This document shows, piece by piece, positions 35,001-47,000 of a stretch of 64,000 nucleotides of DNA. Where the stretch lies: NCBI GenBank assembly GCA_023846275.1, contig CM043875.1, positions 6,150,626-6,214,625 on the forward strand. Reading direction: 5' to 3'. The position numbers and the translations under genes were made by a program. The stretch's first letter is position 1. Each line of letters starts with the position of its first letter. The notes under the pieces were generated by a model. It ran no database searches. It was not told where the DNA came from and saw nothing but the letters and a program-made list of their open reading frames with translations. The stretch comes from Vanilla planifolia. Its lineage: Eukaryota > Streptophyta > Magnoliopsida > Asparagales > Orchidaceae.

Positions 35001-38000
35001 TGGTATAGCAAAACCCTGAATCAAAGGATCAAGTCAAATGGATGCCACAAAAAAATATATAAATAATATATTGAAATATTTTCATTAAAGTCTACGGAAA
35101 GTTGGTCACCCATGTTCAAGCATTACTGATTTCAATCAGGATGGATACTATTGTGGAGAGGATCTCGAACTATGATGCCCTTGCCTTGTACTTTCATAAG
35201 TTGCAAAAGAATTGTATAAGAACTGCAGTCAAAACCGGCCGAAAAATGTTGACTTGAAATGACAGTCACAGCAGTGCATTTAAAAAAGGACACCTCATCC
35301 AAAGACTAGCACGAAAGCTAATCAAGTGATGCACACAGTTAGAAGTCCAGAAAGCGTTCTAAATTAAGAATGACAATTATGTGAAACCACTCCATGTTTT
35401 TGTCCAAAAGGTTTCATGACCGACCAGCTTAATAACCAGGGCTGGGGTCTCTCTCCAGCTCTTAGCTAATTAGCTATGTGGTAGTCCAACAAGGTGGTGA
35501 GCTTGAGGCTTTCAACTAATAAAATGGCACATAATGGCATGCAAATATGCATTGTACAGAGCACAGGTTAAAAATTTTACATCTGAACTAATTTTTTTAA
35601 CTAAAAGTTTGGAATCACCATTGCAATACAAAATTGATCGAAATTTTTGTCACAAGGGGACGACCTTGATGCTTCCAAAACTTATACCATTCACAGCTTT
35701 CGAAAACTATATGTAACCAACATAAGATTGTCCATGTATAATGATGGACATATATAATGAGCTCACCTTAAATCCCAATTTGCTGTCTAAGCAAGATTGC
35801 CAATCTTCTTTCATCTCCTTCAAAGGAACTCTATCATGTGGTCTGCAAGAAGAAAAAAAAGATATAATTAAGTTAAAAAAGCCAAGAATGTCTTAGCATA
35901 CATTGGATCTCTTGAACTAGTCAAAAGGCACATGCCAACACTGAACTTACCGTTTGGGTCCAGATATGCAGGGCTCTACCTCTTCAAGGTTCAATTCCAA
36001 ATAAGATGAATATACTTTTTCTTCCTGGCCCTAAATTGAAAATAGGTAAGCAGAATTAGATGAAGAAAATCATAGTCATCAAAGATGGCAAAATTATCAA
36101 AGGAAAATGGAAGAGTAGAGGTACCTGACTGTGATCAACAAACATTTTATTGGCCCTCAAGTATGACTCTATCATTGCAATCTGAGTTGGAATATTTAAG
36201 CAATAACTACTAAGCCAAAAAGAAGTAGTTGAGAAGCAAAAGTTGGCATCAATGGCTTACAGTTTCATCTGCTCTGCCAGTCATCTTTAGGTATTGCAGT
36301 GTAACATGATCCACAGGGAAGAATCCCATGGTTGCTCCATATTCCGGGGACATGTTTGCTATAGTAGCACGATCTGCTAGAGGGAGCTCACTCATTCCTT
36401 CCCCTAGAATAGTGTACACAGAACACATGAGCAGTGAAATAGCTCTAGTTACAGCAATACATTAAAATTCAACTTCACTAATGATGATAATAAAATTTAT
36501 CTATTATAGATATACACTTTACCATAGAATTCAACAAACTTCCCAACAACACCATGCTTTCTAAGCATTTGTGTCACAGTTAGAACCAAGTCAGTAGCTG
36601 TCACACCATTCCTCAGTTTTCCAGATAATTTAAATCCCACAACGCCAGGAAGCACCATACTCATTGGCTGCATTTAAGAAAGAAACAAGTTAGTAAAGAT
36701 AAATTTTAACTTGCATGCCATATGATGACTAAGCTCTAAGTAGAAGTGCAAAACAAGCTGAGACCAATAAATAGAGTTGTAGGATAAAATGAATATATCC
36801 ACATGCACGCACATGCATGCACATGCACACCCACATGTGCACACACACATGCACTCATGAAAGAATGGACAGCATATTTGTCAGACTTTGGTATTACATG
36901 GTTCAAGGCCAACTATAACTAGAATCTAACAAACCTAAGGGCAGCAAATCATGATGCGCTAATTTAAAAATAAGCATATAAATCTGTACAATTTGTATAA
37001 TTATATCAATAAATCTTTATATAGAAGAGTATTTTTTAGAAAAAAAAAATGAATTAGAGACCTACTTGTAACATTTATAAAATGTAAGTGTTGGTATAGG
37101 AGTACTTAGATATGCTAGAGACCATCATGCCAAACACAACTAGTTCAAAATTGGAGTCCCTCTTGAGTAGACTATAGTTGGATGGAGTAGTTAGCATGGC
37201 ATTCAAAATATTATGGTTGACGACATTATTGCCTGGGTATTATCATGAGATACCCTTAGTTATGATCACCAGTCGGTTAGTCAACATTATTCTTTTTGGA
37301 CCATTTTTTATAAGCAAGTTGGTCATTTGGGTTGGGTTTGCATACTGATTGTCACCCTCACATTTTGTTATGTTCTCTTTATATAGAATGTATTCATCAT
37401 ATTTATATTTTGATATTTTAATCTCATCTCATATAGAGGGGTTCGACTTATAAAAGAACTCTACTTGATGCTTTGTTGTAATCGAAATAAAAAGAACCCA
37501 TGTATTCAAACTTTAACATACTGATTGCAAAGTGAACTTAAGACATTTCTAGCTTCCAAAAGAACTTGTACAAAAGCTTGCCAATGAAATTTGGTTTATG
37601 CAAGGATAACAGAGAGATTACATTTGTGGACAAAATTAAACGAGCCTGAATTTGAATCTCGAACATTCATAGTAAAACAGTTCAGTATTAAAACAACATG
37701 ATGTAACAGAAAAAACCATGCTTAGAAGAATTATACAATAAAGCCAAGTAAATGGCAGACAAAAAATAAGTTTTCCATACCTGACCAAGCATTGCAGCCT
37801 CTGCTTCTATCCCACCAACTCCCCAGCCAGCAACACCGAGTCCATCTATCATAGTTGTGTGCGAGTCAGTACCCACCACACTATCAGGATAAAGAATACC
37901 TTCGTTGTTGAAAACAACACGAGCAAGATACTCCAGGTTTACCTGCAAAAAGATATAAAACTTAAAGCATGGTGCACTTCAAAGTCTAACAATTTAAAAA

Positions 38001-41000
38001 ATTGTAGCATCACAAATAAACCAATGAAAGATAGAAAAGATGTACATGTCATGTTTGCTATAACTTTTATTACCTGGTGGACTATACCAGAGCCAGGTGG
38101 AACAACAAGCATGTTATGGAATGCATTTGATCCCCATTTCAAAAATGCAAATCTTTCCTTATTCCGTTGGAATTCAAGTTCCATATTTGCTTGAACTGCA
38201 TTTTCTGATCTTGCAACATCAACCTGGACAGAGTGATCAATTACGAGATCCACAGGCACCTGAAAAAGAGATTTCAAGCATTATCATTCAAATACAAAAA
38301 TTGGAAAGGCAAGAAGAAAAGAGCAATATTTGATGTTTAATGTGCATCCAGCCTATTAAGTGTCAATACTTCTTTAAGGCATACGTATCTGATATTGACA
38401 ATTCTTTATACTTTCTCAATATGTATTTGATATGCCATGTGAAGTGTTGATTAAAGAAAAATCATATGGATTAATCCACCTAGTTTCATATATTTATCAA
38501 ATAACATTATACTATGTCTTGATATTTTGCTTGAAATGTGATATCCAATGACTAATAAAGTAGAGACAATAAATTATAGGCTAAACAAAATAGGAGAACC
38601 TTAAAATACAAGAAAAAAACATGATGTCCTTTAAATCTGATACCCTAATATAAATGCTCTTCAGTTTCTATAGACCACAGCAATACAAGTTCAATGCTAT
38701 TTGACAACTTTAATTTAACATGAAAAAAAAACCCATCAAATATTTAATAAGATTTAAGTAAACTGAATGAAATTGAATGAAATAGAGTATTTTTAATGTT
38801 ATGTGAATAAAATTCTCCTAAGATTATAAGTTTTATAAAATTATAATGAGATTAATAATATTATATTTTATTAAAGTTGGCTTGTGAATTCCTAAGAACA
38901 AATAGAATAAGTTTTGTATGCATGTATCGAGATATATGGGAGATTATACTAAAAAAAGATATGTTTATAAACGACTATGTTCAACAGAGGTTGGTTTGTA
39001 TGTTTTAAATATTAGCCAACTAATGCCCCATAAAATAATGTGAGTTAATATAATTTTTATTTGTGAGAGCTAACCCAAAAAAAAACCAAAAAACAATTAA
39101 AAAGAACTCAATATCTTTGACAATTAAGAAAAAAGTCATTAATGTATAGAACAAAATAGACTAAATGATTTATATAGCCAACTGTATTTAGTAAGATTAA
39201 AACTCATGATTGTTGCTCTCTTGCTGCATTCGTGCATCTTCAGCTTTTGTGTTTTGCTTCAATACCACATGTGGCAGCTCGCATACCGCTTTAGTCTTCA
39301 TTTGCTCTTGTGATTTATGCGTGATCATGCTCTCACCCCATGAAACCCAAGCCACGGCGTATGTAAAAAGATTACAATTAATAAACCATTTGGGTCCAAC
39401 CAATTTCTTATAATTATTCTAAGGTTCTGCCTACAGCTTCCTTGTCTTTAGGTATGTTGGAGATTGTCATCATTATCAGTTCGTCCTCCCTCCAATTCAT
39501 GCAATTTTCCATTAATCTTTATTGTTCTTGAAATCCATGGGAACTCTGTGCCCCACAATACCAAACCCAGCGCAATACCATGTGTATGCTTACATAACAG
39601 GGTTATTATAAATTATCCATTTGTTCCAATGAATTCCTTTTAATTATCCTAAAGCACTACTTATCTTCTAGTTGCCATTTACTTTCCATGTTTTCAAACA
39701 TTTTAGCATTGCCATCAGTTTCAATTCATCCTCCTAAAATCATGAAATTGCTTTGAAAACCACCTTTCAATTATCACTTTGAGGGCACATGCTTGGTGTT
39801 GAAGAAAGATCATGAAATACAAGCATGATTTCTAACAAGAACAGGACAATTGGAGAGGTCAAGATGTCTTACCTTGCATTATAGAGCTCAAGAAACTGCT
39901 GGCATAAATATATACTACGATAAGTGTGTTTAGGCTACAGCAATCACAAAAAATGGTAGAACAAATAAAGATAGAAAAAGGTTTTTGTTAACCCAATTGT
40001 CTGCCCTGTTCTTGTTGTCCATTCTTGTTGTCCGACACACGTTTTTCATGTGTCCATCTCTTTATTTGCATCCTAAATGGCTATTGACCCAACCTCCCTT
40101 GGTAGTGTCTCTTCACTTTGTTCCACTGTCCTTGGGCAGTCTCACCAAGACATCCCACATGGTCAGCTGCTTCTCCAGGTCAATTTACTTCCCTCCTCTT
40201 GACAAGCTGGAGAACTTATCATTCTATCCTATTTGACCAGATCAAAACGTTTCACCAGACCCAACCTTGGTTTCTCATGCGTGAGACAGCTTTGCTTGCA
40301 CCCAATATGGACACTCTTTCCCTTGTCTGAGTGCCCAGTTCTTTTTTTTAAGACCCCAAACTTTTATTAATTTGATGCCGAAGGATTTTTTGCTGATTTG
40401 CTACCCCTCATGCTCATCCTAGTTCACCACTTGCCAATATGCATGTCAGGTCTATCAACTCAATTTTAGCAAATGAAAAAGGACTTTTTGCTTAATACTC
40501 TCTTTCATGCCTATTTGGTTTACTGAGCACTCCTTATGCTAGGAATTTCCTACCCTTTCAGCTTCAAGCTCGCTCCAAGTTTGTTGGTGTTTTAATCCTT
40601 CTGCTTTCTTTTGGGGTTTGGCAGAAAAAATTCATTGTAACAGCCACACTTCTCTCTTTTATAATCTAAAGAAATATTGGAATCACTCTTTCAGATTCTG
40701 GTCATAGTTTTTGTCCCTTCAAGGATTTTCCACATTACAAATAATTGCGTTGTAAGTTGTTCTTTGTTCTCTCCATCTACTTTGTGGTTTGTAATGGGAC
40801 ATTCACACACGTATAAAGGACTCTTGTGTTTAGTCAAGTATTACCAAAAATTGGTTCATGAAATTTCTTAATTAGCATCCCATTGATGAGATTGACTCAA
40901 AAAACTGTGAAATTAAAATGGGATGTCAGTCATCATAATGGTTTCTTAAAGTTGAAAAAGAAATTGACTACATCACCAGCCTTAGTTTTGCCAAAAGAAT

Positions 41001-44000
41001 CTGAAAGATATTAAATCTTTAGTGATACTTCACTCTAGAAATTAGGGTGTGTGCTGATGTAGCATGATAAAATTGGTACTTATGCTTCAAGACAAGTAAG
41101 ATCTCTTGAGAAAAACTACTTAGTGTATGATTTGAAACTATCATAGTATTTGCTTTAAAGATTTTGAGGCATTATTCATATGGGGTGAAATACAAGGTGT
41201 TTATCAGCCGCCAAAAAGTGAAAAACATTTTCACTTAGAAAGAAATAAACTTGAGATAAAGAACATGGTTAAAATTAATTAAAGATTATGGTTTCATCAT
41301 AAATAATTATGCAAATAAAGTTAATGTGGTTGCTAAAATGTTGAATAAAAAAGATGTGTTCTTTTATAAAACATTTTGATCATAAGTAGATTTCTTTTCA
41401 ATTGGAACGAGCTGTGTTTAGAAATATGGCTTTGCTTTATCAACTCTTTTTAAGACCAAATTGGCTTGATTCTATTAGAGAAGATAAGCTCTAAGATGAG
41501 AATATTAAAAATTGATTCAAAGAATTAGAGATGAATAAGAATTTGATTTTACACTTGATAAATATGATGTGCTGAAATTTCAAGATAAGTTGCGTATTCC
41601 TATTCACCAATAGCTTAGATAATTATTTTTGTCTAAAGCCTACAATTCCAAGTATTGCATTCACCTAAGAAATAATAAGATGTATCAAGAGTCGAGGTTG
41701 AACTATTAGAAACTTGGTATGAAAACAAATATAGCAAAATAGGTCAAGAAATGTCTAGTGTGTCAACAAGTTAAAGGTGAAGGGCAAAAGCCTAATAGAT
41801 TTTTGCAACTTTTACTAATTCCAAAATAAAAGTAGAAATATGAAATTCTGGATTTTATTGTTGGGCTACCTAGAACTCTTATATAACATAATTTAGTATG
41901 GATAGTTATAAATAGATTAACTAAACTGTACATTTTCTCTCCATTAGAACAACATTTTCTGTAGAGAATTAATTCAATTATATGCAATAGATTATGAGAT
42001 TACATATAATTTTAAGTATAATATTTCTAAAACAGTTCCTAATTTACATCCCAATTACAAAGAAAATGCATATAAAAGTTTTAGAACTCAATTGATATTC
42101 AACACAACTTTTTATCCTCAAACTGATAGACAAATTAAAAGAACTATTAAAACTCTTGAAAACTTGATGAGATTTTATGCAATGAACTTTGGGGGTGATT
42201 GAGCGAGCTCATGCTTTCGATAAATTTTCCTATAATAACAACTTTTATGTTAGTATTGGAATAGCTCCTTATGAAATCTTGTATAGAAGGAAGTGTCAAT
42301 CTCTTCTACATTAGTTTGAAGACAAGTAAAGACAATAAATTAGATTTAATTTTTGTATATAAGATCACAAAAAAATCAAAATAATCAAAGATAGGATTTA
42401 AACAGCTTAAGATTGCTAGAAGAAATATTTTTTTATAAGAAACATAAGAATATTAAATTCTAATAAAGTGAGCATGTTTTCTTTAAAATAAATCTTTAAA
42501 AAAGATAATTAGATTTAGCAGAGCATGGAAATTGAGATTCAAATATATTAAATATTTTTAAATATTAAAAAGAGTCGGATTTATTGTTTATAAAATAGTT
42601 TTGCCTCTATAAATGAGAGAAGTACATAGTGTTTTATATGCATCTTCATTGAATTTTTTATTCATGTCATGTAATATAATATGATTCAAAAGAAATTGAG
42701 ATACAACCCATTTTGTCATATCAAGAATGACCAATTAGAATTCTAACAGAGAAAGAAAAAAAATTATTTTATGTTTAAAACATTGTAAAATAATTAAATT
42801 GAAAGAAAAACAATCTAAAAAAACTAAAGCTGAGATGATGCTCTAATATCCTAAATTATTTTAAATTTTGAAACAAACTTTTCTGTAAGATGGGGAGATT
42901 GTGACAATCAAATTTATTTAATTATAAAATACATTCTTAATTATGAATTTAATATTTAATATAGGTTGTATAATTCTAAAATTAAGTCATTATTGAATTT
43001 CAATGTGCTTAGAAAATTTGTCAAATCATCCATAGTTGAATTTAAGATTTGGGCATACCAATAAGAATATCTCGATATGAAGAATTTGTAGGTATGCTAT
43101 TTGTAATTTTTAAAAATCATTTGGATTTTTTATGAATTTTCGAAAGAAAAATATTAAGAAAAATAATATTTTATTTAATCCTTTTTATAATAATAAAAAG
43201 GGCAAGCTTATCTTTCCTAGTGCTTTTCAACTATGCTTTATGCTTGAAGAGGGTCCAAGAGAAAGAAAGAGCTTACGAAGAATAGAAGGAGAATAGCTTT
43301 TGCTTGGCTCAGAGGGTTATGATAAGCAAAGCTTTGCCTAACAAAAACTTCTTGAGCTCTGGAAATAAGGATTTTGAGAAAAGGAGCTCATATCTTGATT
43401 CGCATAAAAAAGGTTATTAAATGTACATTTTTATTTAAGTTCTTATTCATTGGAATGCTTTTGTGTTGTACTTTGACCTATTCATGCTTTGATTTCTATT
43501 TGAATGGGATATAAGTTGAGATTTCTAAGTTGAAATTCTCTATCTGCCTTGCGTACTATATGATCTTATTGAACGTATCATACAATTGGCTTGAATAGGC
43601 AGTACTATGGGAACAACGAATATTGTCATGAATAAAGTATTTTTGATTGGCCATTTCCTAAGAGGATCAAATGTTATGATCATTCCAAACATATTGAACG
43701 ATAAGTCTTTGTTTATGACCAATGTTGGACCCTGATTTCTTGAGAAAATTATATATCACGATAATATTTATCAGACTATACAATTAATTTTAGTTGACAA
43801 GCGAACGGGTTAATTGGAGCATCTTAAAATGCCTTATGAATATTAGACCGTATAATGGGACCATCAAACTGTATGCTAACCTAGAAGAGCAAGAGATCGA
43901 TTCATCTGAATTTGCATCATACAGAAGGAATATGTACATCACACAGTATGATGGAGAGACCTTATGATACAATCAGAAGGAATAAGTAATGGTTTTAATA

Positions 44001-47000
44001 GAATTTCAAAATGACTTTAAAATACTATTTACAATAGCATTTACAAGTGCTTTTGATATATAAAAATATATAATTTTATTAAATGTGAAAGAATAACTTT
44101 TGATATAGAAAAATAAACTTTATTAAATGTTAAAGAATAAAAAGTGTAAAACAAAAGATATGAATTTTGAAAATTTTGAGAATAAAAATCAAATAGATAT
44201 TCATAAAATACAATAAATATATAGAGAAAATATAAAAAAGAGATAAAGAAAAGAAAAGTCAATAGAAAAGATATCTTAAATTCATCAGATAAATAAACTA
44301 AATAACTATAATATAAGTAGGTTAAAATGATTCGTTACCTTAAAATATTACTGTGAAATTTGATGTAACGTGAGCATATCGTATGACATAGATTCATTTG
44401 TATATATTTGAACATAAGAGATAATATATTACTATTGTGAGATATATGTGTGTTATTAGAATCATAATATAAGATAATAGAGAAATAAATCAAATAAAAA
44501 TAAAATATAAAACAGGTAATGATGGGTTAAAAAGCCTATTAATCTATAAGATTACAAAAAAGAAGAAATGAAAATATATTAAGATTTTTTCTATGAAAAT
44601 ATCTTGCAGTTACCTGATCTAAATGAAGAGTTATGATATGCAGAGATCTTGCCATCATGAGTACAGGATATTAAGTAATGTTAGTAGTCAATCAGTGATA
44701 AGCACTTAAATAGAAAACTATGATACATAGAGACCTCGCCATTGCAAGTATAGAATAATGGGTGATGTGATATACAATGAGTTCATGATAAGAGATATGA
44801 TAAAAGATTATGTGGATCCATGATAATGGTCACATGAGAAAATCTAAGCCCTAGATAAAGAAATAAATAAAGATCAAATAAATATGAATATAAAAATAAG
44901 AAAAAAAATATGTGATATAATTTGATATAGTATTAATATTATTAGATGACTATATGTATATATGATTATGATGCATAGACATATATGTTACAATTCAACA
45001 TATTCACATCTTTTACATATTGCAATGTATTATTTTATTTATTATATTTTTATCTATTAGCTATGTTATTACACTTTCATATAATTTTATGATTTTTAGT
45101 TAATAATTTATTTGTTAAGAAAATCATGCTTATTATATAATTACATTACAAGTTAAGATATAAATATTCATAGGACTAAGAGTTCTTACAAGATAACTTG
45201 GGACCTTGTATATGAGAGAATGATTTATTAATAAGTTATATGAAAGACACTTGAGATGTGAGGACTATATTGTACTATTCCAATGAATGATATATTCATA
45301 TACTATTTCAATTTTTGCGTTATATGATAGTTTTGAGAATACATGCATTGTTTCTATGCAGTTGTTCTATCCATGATAATATATAGATTTACGAATTTTT
45401 ATTGTCACCCTCATTTGATTTTAATTATGTACTCAAGATGTTATTTTTTGCTCTATTTTTATATATTGTAATTTGGTATTTGGGATATTTTATCAGGTTT
45501 TATTAAGGTAAAGTTGGGTGGGGTAGTAACATTGGCCCTCCTTAAGCAGGTGCAATAGCATCTTCTCACAAATCAGCTATCCAACCTTAAGGAAGAAAAG
45601 CAAGTTGGGTGCAACGAGACTTTAGCAGAGCAATGCCTCAATCATAGGCTTAGCATCTTCTGCAAAAGGATGGAACATGTGTTGTTGGTTTCCTCAACCA
45701 CTTTTTTGTGTCATTCCTTTGTAGTCTTAACTATCCTTTTTAGCTACTCATTAGTCAAACAGAGCCTCCCTTTAGCCGTAACAACCTCAAAGTTCCTCAT
45801 ATCTAAACTTCTCCACTCAGCCCTCTTCTTTAGCAAGGGTCAATATTTCTCCCAAAGTTGCCTTTACTCAATCATGGTCAATGACAGCCCAATCCACTCC
45901 CTCTCTTATTCTCAACTACACAACCTCCTGTGGATCAATCTGACCCTAGCTTTCCTTACAGAGTGCCTCCACTTTGTCCAAATGTCACAATAGCACTGTG
46001 TTCTTCTCCTTGACCAGATCGTAAGTGTCAACAAATCTTTGTTCCTTTCACTCTCACTCCATGAAGCCTAGTAAACTAATCAAGTTCTCCACATCATTAA
46101 CCAATGCATCATAGACCTACTTCATGTCTTGATTCCTCTTATCTAGCAATTTATTTATTGCAACCGAAGTGTCCCCCTCTGTTCATTTGGGTTGCCCGAT
46201 AATCAATTATCAAAAATCTTCCAACTTAGCCTAGATACCCCTTTTGAGGGTTTCTCCTCATCTTCATAGCAAACTTTGGAGGATAGCCCTACATTTTAGC
46301 ACCCCCTTTCCTATATGCTAGCCAAAGAGCTTTGAACAAAAGAGTTACTATGTCAACAAGTAAGGCCTCTACATCCACAAACTTCAACCCCTCATCTTGG
46401 CCCTGAATCTCAAACAAAAGCTCTGTATTGGGTAGAGACAACTCTATATTATAGGTTCCTTTAAAGGACAACAATCCCAAGGTTGCTCATTCTCTAAGCT
46501 GCTCTCCTTTGATGGTCAGGCTAGCCAAGGAATAGACATCCTCTATTAGGGGGAACCCTTCTAGTGGCGGTTGCATCACCAATCACTCCTCCATGGTCTA
46601 TCTCACTTCGGTCCTTGCATCATCAATAATGCACGAGCTTGTCCAACATGGCTACTTATTGCTCTAATGATTGCTTGTGTCGAAGTGAGACCTTATTTTT
46701 ATTTTTTGGTGGCTGCTTCACAAGCAACTTGCTCATCAAGATAACATCCATCATCAAAAGTCAAAAGTTGTCATTATTGCTAAACATTCTCCAATTAAGG
46801 TAAAGAACTTTTCTCATCCCATCTATTTAAACCATTCTTATAGACAATAATTGGAATAATTGTATTTGGTGGACCAATATAAATATTCATACTCATGGAA
46901 ATTGGAGGCCTATGTTAACTCAATTATTTGTCCTCCTCACATTGTCCCGCACATGTCATTGACATATCCTTGCCTCTTATTTGCATCCAATGAGACTATT

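Noticed and set aside
36800-36854. Possible CRISPR-like or satellite array
   Set aside because: It is a short imperfect CA/ACATGC microsatellite in a plant intron, without regular spacers.
45670-45993. 107-codon plus-strand frame in the aconitase intron
   Set aside because: No domain; the opposite strand reads as a coiled-coil-like retroelement relic, which explains the base composition better.
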